Shown here in pieces: positions 31,947 to 44,418 of a stretch of 64,000 nt of DNA. The stretch lies in contig CP137321.1 of NCBI GenBank assembly GCA_033182465.1, forward strand, positions 2,232,001 to 2,296,000, written 5' to 3'. A program made the position numbers and the translations under genes. The DNA is from Sanghuangporus weigelae. Lineage: Eukaryota > Basidiomycota > Agaricomycetes > Hymenochaetales > Hymenochaetaceae. The first letter of the stretch is position 1, and every line of letters begins with the position of its first letter. The notes under the pieces were generated by a model. That model made no database searches and was not told where the DNA came from. It saw only the letters and a list, made by a program, of their open reading frames with translations.

Positions 31947-33582
31947 CTAATACACGCCATCATAAACAGATGCAGAGTTATAGGTCGCTTGCCTCCCTAA
32001 TGTAAGCGGGACCGAGCTGATGGAATTGGGAGGAATAATCCCAACTTCCGTCACTACGGCAGTGATGTTAGCAGGAGGTGTCAAGTCGTACAATGGACTC
32101 CGAATTTCAAGATTCGGAGAAGGATCGAGGGTGAGTCGGTCGCGGCGAATAACACTCGGGAGTGTCTGGAATATGTCGCCAGTAGGCGCAAGCTCATTCT
32201 TCGTAAATCCGTCAAGAATGACACTCTCAGCAAACTTGTACGTCTCACAACATACGAGGACGGGCACACTGTGCGTCTTTGCGAGCATGGCGACAAGAGC
32301 GTTGCCTGCGCGAGAATAGACCGCTCCATCGGCGTGCAGAGAGTGTGCCCCGAGAAGTACAGTACTTGCCTGACCGATGACCGATCCGAGAGCGGGAAGC
32401 AGCAGGTACGTGCAAGGGATGCCTGCAGATGTGAGCACGGAAAGTAAATGCTTTCCCTCTAGCATTGGTCGCGAGTCGACAACAATGACGGAAATCCGCT
32501 TCCCGTCTTCATGAGCCCGAAGTAGAACCTTTTCAACGACGGACGACCTATAAAGTAAACAGGTTGTCTCAGCAAGAACACCAGGCGATGTTGAGAATAG
32601 AAAAGCACCTTGCAAATGTCAGGAGCACATCGCCATCCCTAAGTTTCTGGCCCGCGGAATCTTGGATTACCTGGTCTGCAAAGATTACACGATCTCGGAT
32701 GTAATTGTCTATTTTGCGGCAGAGAAGATCTTTCGCCTGAGAGTAAATTAGTTCTGGCTCTGCATCACCGAGAAATTCTTACATCTTGTTCGGGCATGTC
32801 AATATCCGAGTCACTGATTTCCAATTTCAACTGTCGAATGGCGTTGCCCATCGTAACAGCCATAGGCCGCGCAGTCACCAGATGATTTATCTGGGGATTG
32901 AGATGCGTCATAAGGTGGCGAGAAAGTGTCGTGTTAGGAGGAGTTGAATAGTCTTGAATTACCTGAAAGGATGAAGTCATCAGATACACTCCGAGAATCT
33001 GGATAGTCAGCTCACGGTCTTGAAAGCGGTCAGCGTGGCGATACATCGTGCATTCGCTCCCGTTATTTTGAAGGTAGAAAATTGGAGCCCAAGGCGTATG
33101 ATAGCGGGATGTATGTCTCCTTTCACGTTACTGGGCGCTTTCGGAAGACCAAAATGAGAGAATATGCGTAGGCCGCGAGTCTGGGCCTTGCCATCGTCTC
33201 CGCCATAGGTCGAATCGCGTGCATCGCGTCCCGCACTCTTTGACGAAGCAAACGTGGCTCGCGAGGGCGTATCTCCGCTTTCGGTTGGTCTTCTCGGTCT
33301 TCCGGGAGTAACAGATGCACTTCTGTGAGCCTCCGAAGGTTTCGCTGTGCTCCTACCCTTTGCCCCACCTCTTTCACCTCCCTTCTCTGCGTCAGTAGCT
33401 TTGGCAGCGCGCTGGCTCTCCTGCAATTCCCTTCTCTGAGCTCTCGTCATATTCTTTTGTCTCCGCTTCGGTTCTGACTGTCCCTCGGCATTTCTTTCGG
33501 GAACATTAGTGTTGACTTGGGCGTTACTCGCCCTTCCAGCAGCTGGATCGGACCCCTTCGTTTCACTTAGAGGTGCGGACAT
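31947..33582 (-). CDS. GCD2: Translation initiation factor eIF2B subunit delta (Gcd2)
   Basis: Model: complement(join(31947..32547,32609..32736,32783..32962,33016..33582)), 491 aa. Regulatory subunit of the guanine-nucleotide exchange factor for eIF2; senses phosphorylated eIF2. Seen: a charged, Lys/Arg/Ser-rich N-terminal 140 residues with KNMTRAQRRELQESQRAA, typical of delta subunits; then the eIF2B alpha/beta/delta fold beginning FSHFGLPKAP and IHPAIIRLGLQ. The Rossmann-like C-terminal half has ISVIVVDSRPMLEGK, CTYLLLPALGSVI, LLGAHSLHADGAVYSRAGN and PVLVCCETYKFAE, all family hallmarks. C-terminus resembles other fungal subunits. Divergent from RAT1, with 359 bp between start codons. Confidence 0.94.
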
Positions 33583-33941
33583 TCCTCGAGCGTAGAAAGG
33601 GCAGCTCCAGCTACGTCTCGACAGTCCTAGCAGAAAGTAATCAGCTTTGACGAAAACGATACTTACATTATGACTCGACGATTGATCTTATGCGCGCGGT
33701 CCAAATCGGGTGATTGTATCCGTGGGAATAACTTACGTCATGTTATACCAAATCCACAAGCTTAAGTGCGTGTGACAGTGTGGCAACCCAACCTGTGTTT
33801 CGTCTTCGTCAGTCGCTCACGTCGTGCACTAGTGCTCTCGGTGCACACAACTCCGTCTCGCACATTCGACTGCTCGCACAACGATAGTTTTCTATTCAGC
33901 TATTTAACACATACGCTACAATAAACTAATTTCATTTCGTT

Positions 33942-36900
33942 ATGGTGTGTAATCTTCAGTCTCCATGTTACAATTTGCTGAAGTTCTTCCCCAGGGTGTC
34001 CCAGCGCTTTTCCGATGGCTTAGCAAGAAATATCCCAAGATAGGTGAGCATGCGTTATTCGCTACGAGGTATGCTTGAGACTAACCCCTCATTCGTTCAG
34101 TCCTCCCTGTTGTTGAGGAGGAGGATAGAGAAATACCAGTCAGAGATGGAGACGAAGTCATTCCCGTCGATATCAGCAAACCCAATCCTAACGGTGTCGA
34201 GTTCGATAGCTTATACCTCGACATGAATGGAATTGTACGTGTCTATATTTGTTTGTATTATTCAGCTTCTGAACTTTCCTAAGGTACACCCTTGTACACA
34301 TCCCGAGGGCAAGCCAGCCCCTTCGACTGAAGAGGAGATGATGATCGAGATTTTCAAGTACACGGAGCGAATTGTGAATATGATAAGGCCCCGAAAGCTC
34401 TTAATGATAGCAATAGGTATGCCCTACGGTTCTTCTCTCAAGTCGAGTTTGAGGAGTTTGCCGATACATTTCGTTGCAGACGGTGTTGCTCCCCGCGCGA
34501 AGATGAATCAGCAGCGCTCGCGACGCTTCCGTGCAGCTCAGGAAGCGAAGGAGAAGGATGACGCAAGAAAAGAGTCGCTGGTAATATGGGAATGTAAGTT
34601 CTTGATCTATTGACGACTCGTCTGGTTCTTACTAGATCCGTGTTTAGCGATGGGTCAAACCGTTACTGAAGAAATGCGAAACGAAAAGGCATGGGACTCC
34701 AACGCGATCACCCCGGGAACACCGTTCATGGACCTACTTGCTCAATCATTACGATACTGGATCGTACAGAAGATGAATACTGATCTCGGGTGGAAGGATT
34801 TAGAGGTTATTATTTCAGATGCAAGTGTGCCCGGTGAGGGTGAACACAAGATCATGGACTTTATTCGCAGACAGCGTAGCAACCCGGGGCATGATCCTAA
34901 CACAAGTCATGTAATATATGGCCTGGTAAGCTTGCATTCGTTCTCGCCACGTTTTCTGGAAACTTATGAATCTCTTGATTCTAGGACGCTGATCTTATCA
35001 TGTTGTCACTTGCTACACATGAGCCTCACTTTCGTGTTCTTCGTGAAGATGTATTCTTCCAAGATACCTCGCCAAAATGCTATATTTGCAATCAGGAAGG
35101 ACACCGTGCGGCTGAATGCACGGGTAAAGCGAAAGTGAAAGCAGATGAACATGATACAAAAAACCCTGCCCCTGTCGCAAAGAAACCATTCATTTTCCTC
35201 GACGTCTCTATCCTCCGAGAATATCTTGAAATCGAACTGCACGTCCCAACGCCCTTTCCGTTTGACCTTGAACGCGCTATCGATGACTGGGTGCTCCTTA
35301 TATTCTTCGTTGGAAATGACTTCCTTCCCCATCTTCCCTCCCTCGAGATCCGTGAGGGCGCGATCGATAAACTTCTGAGAATCTGGAAAACCGAATTGCC
35401 CAGAATGGGCGGATACTTAACGAATCACGGTGAACTTGAGTTTGCGCGCGCCGAAATCATCCTTGAAGGCCTAGCTAGGCTTGAGGACGAAATCTTCAGC
35501 CGTAGGCATGAAGGTCTGCTGACAAATCTTCTGATATTTTGAGACATTGTATTCATACGGTTTGCTTGCAATTTTATAGCCGAACAAAGGCAGGATCAGA
35601 ATGCGAAGAGGCGCAAGATTGAGGCTGAGCAACGCAAAGCTATGGAATCTGCTAAGCCTTCAGCATCTCTTCAACTTACGGCTGCACCTGTCGCCCCGAC
35701 CTTCCATGGACTGCCTCCTCGCCCAAACTTTGATAGTTTTGAGGATAGTGCGAACCAGCTCGGGCTTGGAGCTCCGTCTTCGGAAACGCCAGATGTCAAG
35801 GCCGCTGCGATGGCTGCTATCAGCGGAACTGCAAGCGACTGGGTTAACAACAGACGCGAGATCCGCATGGCTAATCTGAGTGCCGCAGAGATGCTGAAGG
35901 CGGAGATGATGAGCGCTATACCAGCAAATCCCGCTGCTCGAAAGAAGCATATGGCCCAAATGAAGGCAGCATCCATGCAGGTTGATGTCATCAAGAAAGA
36001 GGAGACTTCTGCTCCAGCAGAATTGCCACCGGCTCAGTCTGAGACGCTGGTAGCGAATGAACGTGAGGCTACGGATGAACCGCCCACTCAGCTGAAGGCA
36101 GCGTCGGCGCAGATTGACGTTGATGAAAAAATGGAGAGTCCCGCTCCATTAGACCTTCCCCCGCCTCAGCCCGAGTCGTTGATTGAGAGGGGAAATGATG
36201 CTACTATCGATGAATCGCCTGCCGAAAGCCAACCTCCTGAGGCGAATCAACTGGAAGAGCCAAGTGAGGGCGACGCTGCCGATGGTCAATCATCTCCGCA
36301 CGGTGTCAAGCGGAAGGCTGACGAGCTAGATGATGCGGAAGGCGAGGATGACGAGGTCATCGACTTGGGACCCGATGATGACGAGGAGGAAGAGGAGAGT
36401 CTGGACGCTGATAGTAAGGCTACCCTTCAAAGAGTAGTTCAACCAGACGGTACAGTTCAGCAAGAAGACGTAGTCAAGCAAGTTTGTTTTATTTGTTCAT
36501 TAGGATGATTTGAGCTTACACAACTTGTTCGTCGCAGACTGTTCGAGCCTGGGTACAAAGAACGATATTACCGGCATAAGTTCGGTGTCGAGTACAGCGA
36601 CACGCAATTCAGGAGGAAGTCAGTTGAATTTGTGCTGAAATTGACCGGAACTTGACTGACTGCTATCTACTGTAGCATAACAACGGCGTACGTCGAGGGC
36701 ATAGCATGGGTTCTCAAGTACTATTATCAAGGGGTAAGCGTAATAATTATCGCTTTGAGATAGATGCTCACCTTCTATTACAGACACCTTCTTGGACATG
36801 GTATTATCCTTATCATTTCGCACCTTTCGCACAGGACTTCGAGGAAGTCTCGAAAATGCAGATAATCTTTGACAAGGGTCAGCCATTCAAGCCCTTTGAG

Positions 36901-38365
36901 CAACTGATGGGTGTTTTCCCGCCAGCAAGGTCTGAACATTGTTATGTGTCTTTCAGGCGACATGGGACTAATAACCCTTTTTCCAGCCGAAAACACATTC
37001 CTGAGGTGTTCCAGAGCTTGATGACGGATGAAGACTCACCGATAATCGACTTCTACCCGGAATCTTTCGAAATTGACATGAATGGAAAGAAGATGGCCTG
37101 GCAGGGTGTTGCTTTGCTGCCTTTCATAAACGAAAAGCGATTGTTAGAAGCAATGAAGACTCGGTACCCCGGCTTGTCAGAAGATGAAATCAGGAGAAAT
37201 GGATGGGGTGCCAGCGTAATATACGTAGCTGAAGACCACCCTTTATATCCTCTGTTGGAGAGTCTCTATGCGAAACGCAAGAGTGACAAGGTTTGTCTTG
37301 AAGATTTTTTTCCTGCTCAGTTCCTTGACTGATGTACGTATGATCAAGCCTGTCCCGATTGATCCCAAAGTAGGCAGAGGTTTGAACGGGAGCCTCCTTC
37401 CTGACCCTAATTGCGTACCTGGTTCTACGTTCGAGTCTCCGCTTACCAGTGTGGGTCTCCCAGATATCTCGGGTGACCGCTCACTAGCTGCGATTTACTT
37501 GTTCCCGAAGCAATTGACACCACATCGTTCGGTGTTGCTACCTGGCGTTAATCACCCGAAGAGGGTGCTAACACAGGAAGACTCCTATTCGGTCTTACAG
37601 AACAGACGCGGACAGCCTCGCGAGGCAGGGTTCCATTCCATCAACAGCGGACGTGAAGGTGGCCATGGACTTCCAAGATCGAGCTATGGGAACGGTCCAT
37701 CTCATTATGGTGGCTATGGTGGTGCCGGGAGAGGAAATTATAGTGGAGGGTACGGCGGTTATGGTAATGGGAATGGTCAGTACGAACGCGCTGGTCCGCC
37801 TTCGCGCGGACGAGGAGATTATGGACGACCGACTTATGGTGGTGCTCCACCTCGTTCGTCCTATCAAGCAACGCCTATGGGCGAATATAACCGCCCGAGC
37901 AATTATCAAGGCGGCAGTTCAAACGGCTATTCTCGTCTACCGCCGCCACCATCCTCTTCCTACGGGTCATCTCAGTATGGGCGGTACCCGACTGGGGGAG
38001 GAGGAGGCGGTTATGGAGGATATAGTCAGGCTTCCTCGCACTCACAGAATTATAATAGCAACTCTGGGTATGGAGGAAGCTCTCGCGGTGGGAATTACGG
38101 TGGTTATGGAGGTGATGCCAGAGGAAGCGCATCCTATGGATTTAGAAGCGATAGGGGTGGCTCATCTGGTGGTCATTCTGGCGATAGGGGTGGTCCGTCT
38201 GGCGGATACGGCGGTTACGGCGGTGGTGGAAGAGGAGGGAGCGGGGCAAGCAACTACTATGGCAATCAACCAAGTTATGGTGGTTACGGACGTGGCGGGG
38301 CTCCTCCGCCTCCCCCTGCTGTCTCTTCTTATAGCGGACGAGGCCGCGGCTATGCTCGATACTAA
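33942..38365 (+). CDS. RAT1: 5'-3' exoribonuclease Rat1/Xrn2
   Basis: Model: join(33942..33944,33995..34043,34101..34234,34284..34416,34480..34593,34648..34925,34985..35513,35580..36477,36538..36618,36676..36733,36784..36929,36987..37290,37349..38365), 1247 aa. Nuclear exoribonuclease for rRNA/snoRNA processing and torpedo termination. Seen: the invariant [15 protein letters not shown] start, acidic active-site motifs [29 protein letters not shown] and [17 protein letters not shown], a CCHC knuckle at about 269-282 ([14 protein letters not shown]) that marks Rat1 rather than Xrn1, [19 protein letters not shown], and the C-terminal core [17 protein letters not shown] through [14 protein letters not shown]. 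About 250 Gly/Tyr/Arg-rich residues follow. Odd: the first coding exon is the ATG alone, and the intron at 36478-36537 must start with GC (GCAAGT) to keep the frame and the VVKLFEPGY join. Confidence 0.95.
36478..36537 (+). other. GC-AG intron in RAT1
   Basis: 60 bp intron with donor AA|GCAAGTTTG and acceptor GTCGCAG|A. Using the adjacent GT four bases later (GTTTGT) breaks the reading frame; the GC site restores K-LFEPGY, conserved in Rat1, and makes the total exon length divisible by three. The GC donor otherwise matches consensus perfectly, as known GC-AG introns usually do. Confidence 0.8.
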
Positions 38366-39145
38366 AAACATTCATATTTGCCTCTTGCGTAGAGGATAGT
38401 CAGGCATTCATTTCCTGTATATGTATATTTAGACCTTATAGTATACTTGTATACAGCGTTGGCTTTGCCATTTCTGCATGAAGTCTGCGTTCACACTTTT
38501 GCCTTCACAATCAAGTTCATCGGAGTATCATGATATTATCCTCAATTCAGCTAGTTCTTTAAAATACTAGGGAGTATAAACTCGACAGGCTGTCACATGT
38601 GACTGATGATCCTGAAAGCCCCGATTTAACCTAATAGGGAAGGACCTAGCAGCAAAAATCTCGAGGTCAGATATCCTGGCACTTCTTAACCACCTGAACA
38701 TCATGGTATATGTGTCTGTAGGTATGATAGAATGTTTCTTCTGCCATTTAAGCAAGTCTATGCTCTGTTCAGGAAACCTATAAGAAATAACGCTTACTAA
38801 TATTTGCTAGCTAAGCACGAAATTACCATTTTTTTACCGTACTAGTCGACTCTTCCGAAATGTCAAAATTTTCTGAAACTACTCCAGGATGATGGAAAAG
38901 GAATTCTGAGCCGTTTGGTATAAAAAATCTTATTTCCTTAATTGGCCGACCAAATCCCAGCATTTCCGAAATTTAGAAACATGCATCTGTAGGTGTAGGT
39001 GTAGGTATTACAATCCAAAGATATATATGCAGGCCAAATGTGTGTTTGTGTAGTGTGAGAGAGGAGTTAAAGAGTTGTGTTGTAGTGCCAAATGAGGAAA
39101 AACAGGTTCGCGGACGTGCGTCACTTACTTTCCGTCAATCATGAT
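38366..39145. other. Intergenic stretch between convergent genes
   Basis: 780 bp between the stops of RAT1 and the FGGY kinase. Holds a short GTAGGT microsatellite near 38990-39006 and AT-rich sequence; no gene recognised. Confidence 0.55.
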
Positions 39146-41295
39146 CTAAACAAGAGCAGCCTCTACTTCTTTCTTCCAGCGCTTCTGAATATCGATGCTC
39201 TCAAGGAAGATCTTGTACTTCGCTTCAAGCAGCCGCTTCTCGCGTGGTGAAGCAGCTGGGGAGACGAGTGTTCCATTCGGCGTCATTTCGAGCTAGACGT
39301 CATAAGAATGAAAATAATGGACGGGTCAAAATGATGTACAGTACAAGTGTGGTAGAGAACTAACCATAATATCCCACAAGAGATCCTTCTTTGCGTTTCC
39401 CTGTTGCTTCTCCGCCGCATACCGCGCAAGCATCGCAGAGCCACGCGAGACCGCATCTGCAGTTGACTCAGGCAATACAACAGGCATATCCGTTACATCC
39501 GCGAACAACTGCATGAGTTTCTTGTTCTTCGCTTGTCCGCCACTCATATAGAGCTCGATAATTTGATGTCCTGCGGCGTTCATCGTGTCGACGATGTGTC
39601 GAGTTTGCAGAGCGATGGCTTCGAGTGTTAGGTGGAACTTGCGTGCGAGATCATGTAGAGAGCCGTCTAGCTGCAGGCCCATTATTGATCCGCGCATGGT
39701 TGGGTCGGCAATGGGAGAACGGTTACCTGCACGAACGATCCTTGAGAATACACGCGGTGTTCCGGTATTTTGGAAACTCACCGTGAAGGTCCGGGTAGAG
39801 GTGCATATACTTGGTCAACTCGGTCAAGCTCTCGAATCCCTTCTCTTTTCGTTGTCTCTCCAATTCATTTTCGAGAACTGCGTATGAGGAACCGTCAGTG
39901 CGGGTGATATATTGACTTGATATCCTATTACCGTTATGAATGCCCGTTTTCTCCTTTTCTGCGATTTCCTGAAGCTCTTTGTAGGCAGGGTGGGTCCTGA
40001 TCATGAAGTCTATCAACTGAAATAAAGGTGAGTATATGCGCTCTAGTTCATCAATGGCTATATGCACTTGGCCTGTGGAGCTTTGCCCGCCCTCATTCAT
40101 CCACCATCCGGGGAAGACTGCATCCTTGTAAGGACCCCATACTCCCGGGACGAAGACCGCTTCTGGAGACTGTACAATGAAACACGTAGATGTACCTGCA
40201 CAAGGTGCCAAACGATGTCTTGAAGCTTCTAGGGTAACAGCCGGGGAACCTGGAGAATGGCGCGCAGCAATTGTACCAACCCACCCCGCATAGCTATCAC
40301 ATGTCAGTATACTCCGCGGGCATTTTCTTAAGAACACATAGACATACGCATCAATTACGGCACTGCCGACAGGGGTGCCCTTTAGCAGACCAAGTTCCTT
40401 TGCGGCTTTCTCGTTGAGACCTTCTCCTACAGGGAGACCAGCAGTGAGTCTATCCGTTTCCTTCCTGTTCGGTCGCGAACTCTCTTTGACCGGACCGAGT
40501 TGCGCATAATTGTTCTTCGTGAACTCCCCTAGTCCTATTTTCTCGAAGAACGAGTCTTGCCAACCAGCGGGATGCTCTTCGCCCTTGTCTGGCACATAGG
40601 AACACTTGCATGTTATAGAACATGCGGAGCGTGTTACCTCTCCTGTAGCCCGATATGAAAGCAAATCGGGCAGGTCGAAGAATTGGCATTGAGAGAACAG
40701 AGAGCTATCCATATGCTTCTTGAGCCAGAGGGTCTTTGGAATCTCCATTTCGAGCTGTAGTCATCATCAAACCATAAATACAGGACGCGCAAAGTACAGA
40801 GTCGACACTCACACTCATTGTTCCACCAACAAAATCGAGCACAACAGATCCAGTACTATTAATCAATTTAGCCTCTTCCTCCGCTCGATGGTCTGCCCAC
40901 AAGATGATATTTCGATCACCAGTCTTTCCAAGATTCTCTCCCTTGGACACAGTAACAGGGTTGCCCTGCATGTCAGTGACCGCAAGCGAGCATGTCGCAT
41001 CAAAGCCGATACCCTTGACGCGTGCGGGGTCTATGCGCTTGCCAGATCCGTCATCAGACAACACCTTTGCGACGCAAGAACAAATTGCGTCCCAGATTTC
41101 CGTCGTCGACTGCTCGAATATACGGTGGTCTGACGGGTCACGGAAGGTCTTTGTCTCCTTCGTTGCGGACGCTACAATCTTGCCTGAATGCACCACAAGC
41201 ACGGCGCGTACGGAGCCAGTGCCTACATCGATGCCGATGTACAACGGTTCATTGCTGTTACCAGACCCAGCGCTGCCTGGCTTGGGATTGCTCAT
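39146..41295 (-). CDS. FGGY-family carbohydrate kinase (ribulokinase-like, YDR109c/FGGY type)
   Basis: Model: complement(join(39146..39292,39365..39726,39782..39877,39932..40016,40068..40293,40348..40754,40813..41295)), 601 aa. Phosphorylates a sugar or polyol; the eukaryotic FGGY branch acts on D-ribulose. Seen: phosphate-1 motif LYIGIDVGTGSVRAV at the N-terminus, GIGFDATCSLAV, ILWADHRAEEEA, GGTMSLEMEIPKTLWLK, a second-domain GPYKDAVFPGWWMNEGGQSS, and the adenosine motif YMSGGQAKNKKLMQL. The intron at 40294-40347 and the one at 40017-40067 are both multiples of three and read through open, so naive predictions may retain them. Length fits the family (about 550-600). Divergent from the mS34 gene with 311 bp between. 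Substrate is inferred from the family. Confidence 0.9.
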
Positions 41296-41606
41296 CGCTG
41301 ATATCAACTGACGATGTTCGAGATAGTAGTAGTATAATAAGGAATAGAATAGAGCTGCGGTAGGAAGAGCGGAGTAGTCCGAGTGGAGAAGTCCGGGGAA
41401 GTCAGATTGGCCGAAAACCCGAGCGGGGTCTCCGGAGACGCCGCCACGCCACTCAGGGCCCTTCCCAATGTAGGTGATGGTACCCCAACGCCTGGAAAAC
41501 GGGCCGTTCACGCAGCCGTTCACCGAGCCGTCCGTCCGAGCCGTAAATAGCCGTAAAAATAGCCGGATAAAACCGCCATTTCTGTTCCTGATCCTTTTCA
41601 CCCGCC

Positions 41607-42122
41607 ATGAACGCGTCTCGAATCCTCCGCAGCTCCAACGCTCTCCCTCGCGCCATCGCAGGGCTCGTACAGAAAGAAACAGCCGAGGCTATCCAGAACA
41701 AGCCGCGCAACTTATTCGAGACACTCTCGCGATTACCAAACGATGGCGTTGGCGCACGCGTTTTCCAGACGCGATGGCAGTCGAAGGGTATCGAGGGTTG
41801 CTTTTTCGAGGTTTCGCGTGTGAAACTTAAGCACGAGGGCACGCGAGGGAAGGCTTGGGGAAGACTCGTCTGGCGCGGTACGGCCTTTCTTTCAGTCTCC
41901 TGTGTGAGACTTGTCGAAACTGATGATCATTGTGTACGTCCAGGCAAACCTGTTGGCGAAAAAGAAGAATATATACCCGGGGCTCTGAAGTATATGTGGA
42001 GCGAAGGAGTATCGAAAGGACAGAATTTACGAGCCGTGCAAGAGGTTTTGCCGTTACCCGTTCTAGAACAGCTGAAGGAACAACCAAAATCTAGTCCACC
42101 AGAAACGACAGCCGGCCAATGA
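41607..42122 (+). CDS. Mitochondrial ribosomal protein mS34
   Basis: Model: join(41607..41877,41944..42122), 149 aa. Small-subunit mitoribosome protein. Seen: a basic presequence (MNASRILRSSNALPRAIAG), then NLFETLSRLPNDGVGARVFQTRW, RGKAWGRLVWRG and, across the intron, KPVGEKEEYIPGALKYMWSEG; the PNDGVG..V.Q.RW plus GKAWG pattern is that of the MRP-S34 family as I know it. The C-terminal tail is Pro/Ser-rich. Intron join at G-GKPVG is clean. Convergent with the acyl-CoA-binding gene (212 bp between stops). Confidence 0.72.
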   Translation: MNASRILRSSNALPRAIAGLVQKETAEAIQNKPRNLFETLSRLPNDGVGARVFQTRWQSKGIEGCFFEVSRVKLKHEGTRGKAWGRLVWRGTAFLSVSCVRLVETDDHCVRPGKPVGEKEEYIPGALKYMWSEGVSKGQNLRAVQEVLPLPVLEQLKEQPKSSPPETTAGQ

Positions 42123-42333
42123 TGGCGGTCGATTCGTAGTTATTTGATTTATATCTCAACATCCTTTGGCATTCTTATCCTTTGCTTGGCAATGCAATGC
42201 TGCTCATAATGTCATTAATCTCCGTCGTTATATGCACAAAAACAACAGAGAAAAGGATGGTATCTTAAAAACACGCGAGGATATCGAGAAAAGAGTTGGG
42301 ACACAGTGACTCCGTAAGACACCATTTCATTAA

Positions 42334-44418
42334 CTAGACGCCGCGCTCGACAAGCTGTCTTGACATCTCAATACCCTGGCCTCTAATCGCTCGCCAAACG
42401 CCCTTTATAGCATGTATGACTTCCCTTCTGCGCACGCCACTCCGTCTCCATGCTCGTCGAGCAACGTACAACACGAACAACACGCAAGACGCGTCAAGCA
42501 ACAAACGGCGCAAGATTGCCATACCGGGAGACAGACCGCGCCGCCTCAGTCCATCGCGATCTCTTCGAGCAAGAAGAAAAACAAGTATACGACTGAGATA
42601 CTTCGTCACACGCGCAAGCGGAGATAAAACAACGCTCCATAAGCCCATATGCTCCCAGTCAAAGTATCCTTCATCAAATTCGGAGAGCCATCGCCAAAGA
42701 GAGCTTTCATATCCTCGTCCGCGCCCTCCCGCACCAAAATAAGAGCCATACGGCGATCCCAGGGGTGAACCTCGTCTGCCACCGGATCCACCGAAAGAAG
42801 CGTAGAATGTACCACCAAACGAACGGTCCTCGAGTATGTCCATCCGTTCTTGTAACGCACTCAAGTGCGCCTGGACGTTCTCTACCGCGCGCTCAATCGG
42901 CGACCGTCCACTAGCACCTGTCACGTTCGAGCCAACCATACTCTGACCGGGAGCTGGCATCTGCCCGGGGCTGTTGCTATGATGAGAGGTTGCACGGTAA
43001 GCCGGGTGTCCGGGATACATACTCTCCGGGTACGGATGTACGACATTCGTAAACGAGCTTGCACCGGAATTAGACATGCCTGACGTCGGAGGGACAGCGC
43101 TTGAGGAGAGTGGTGGAGAAGGACCTGGGAACGCCGAGGGAGTCTCGAATACGGGCATTGGCTGGACATTTGGCACGGAAGCGATCATGCTGGGAAGTGA
43201 CCTCCCCGAGGCCGTACCGTACCGTACAGACTGTGGTTGGACGAAAACTGAAGTATTAGGCGGGAGCTGATGTGGTAGAACCACGTAGGCTGATGGCTGT
43301 TGCTGTCGAAGCAACTCAGCAGAGTGGGCCGTCGGGTTTGTCACGGCCGGACCGGAAGGTCCAGGGGGTGGAGACAACGCGACAGAGCCTCCAATAGGTG
43401 TTCGATACCGATTCGTCGAATGTGAGCTCTGAGGTCGTCCCAACAGGCTCTGATTGAGACCGGGATTTGGCATTACACGCGGTCCTGGAAAACCTTGCCC
43501 TACTTGGTCGGCTTGTTCGTCATCAGATCCACTTTCATCGGCATCCGAGCCTCCCGTTTGCTGCTGCTGCTGCTGCTGTTGAACGTTTTGGAATGACTGA
43601 GAAATTTGCCCCTGACTTGCTGATCGTTCCACTTCAGAGTCGGAATCAGAATCGCTTTCGTTAGTTTTCGAGAAAGATCCTTGATACAGCAGTCAGTGAA
43701 CGAAGCTATGGTTCACAAGGACGTGTTCAAACGCACCGCTCATTAGTATATTAGAACTTCCACCCTCTACAGATTCGAGTTCCTTGATGAGGTCTTGCGC
43801 AATTGTCTTGTCCGAATATTTTCGTAGAACCTGTGTTCAACTTGTCCATCAATCAATCCTCAATCCTATAATAGTCTCGCACACTCACCCGTAACAATTC
43901 CTCAACGTATTGCCATTTAGCTTCATAAGGGACTAAATCTTTATGTTTTGCCCATGCATCCCTAATGGAAGACGCAGAAAGAAGAGTGCGCATCAATGAG
44001 AAAACACGTGAAACCCACGCGCTCCAACAAGCACGCTACGGACAGCGACAGACAGGGACGCAACTCACCACTTTGCACGGCCCAACATGTCCCAGATCGC
44101 AGGCCGGGAGCCTTTTACGTTGCCAACAGTAGCTACTCATACGCCCGTTTGTTTGTGTGGCGACAGTGCGGAGGTAATAGCAAGAGATAGGTTTATCCGA
44201 TTGTCAACGGAGGAATATCTTCTTCGAGATAAAACATACCTTGCTTGTAAAGGCTTCGCAGAAGGTCAGAATAAAGCAGTTCGTCTAAGAAAGATGGTTA
44301 CACACCTATACATAGCCAACTTCTCTTCATAGCCTGTCTGTATTGGACCAGTCTTAGGAAGGCCTTGAACTATCTCTACCGCTTTGTCGAACAACGCATC
44401 AATGGCCTGAGGGTCCAT
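42334..44418 (-). CDS. Acyl-CoA-binding domain membrane protein (Atg37/ACBD5-like)
   Basis: Model: complement(join(42334..43679,43737..43830,43889..43961,44069..44132,44241..44254,44306..44418)), 567 aa. Residues 1-105 are an acyl-CoA-binding domain: FDKAVEIVQGLP, GYEEKLAMYSLYKQATVG, WDMLGRAKWDAWAKHKDL, and a YVEELLRVLRKYSDKT helix. Exon 2 is only 14 nt. A long Pro/Ser/Gln-rich middle (with an 8-Gln run) follows, then a short coiled coil (VQAHLSALQERMDILEDR) and a C-terminal hydrophobic segment (LLLDASCVLFVLYVARRAW) with basic flanks. This order (ACB, disorder, coiled coil, C-terminal anchor) is that of Atg37/ACBD5, peroxisomal tethering and pexophagy proteins, so a peroxisomal-membrane role is inferred. 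The start at 44418 (MDPQAIDALF) is the first ATG in the frame. Confidence 0.82.
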
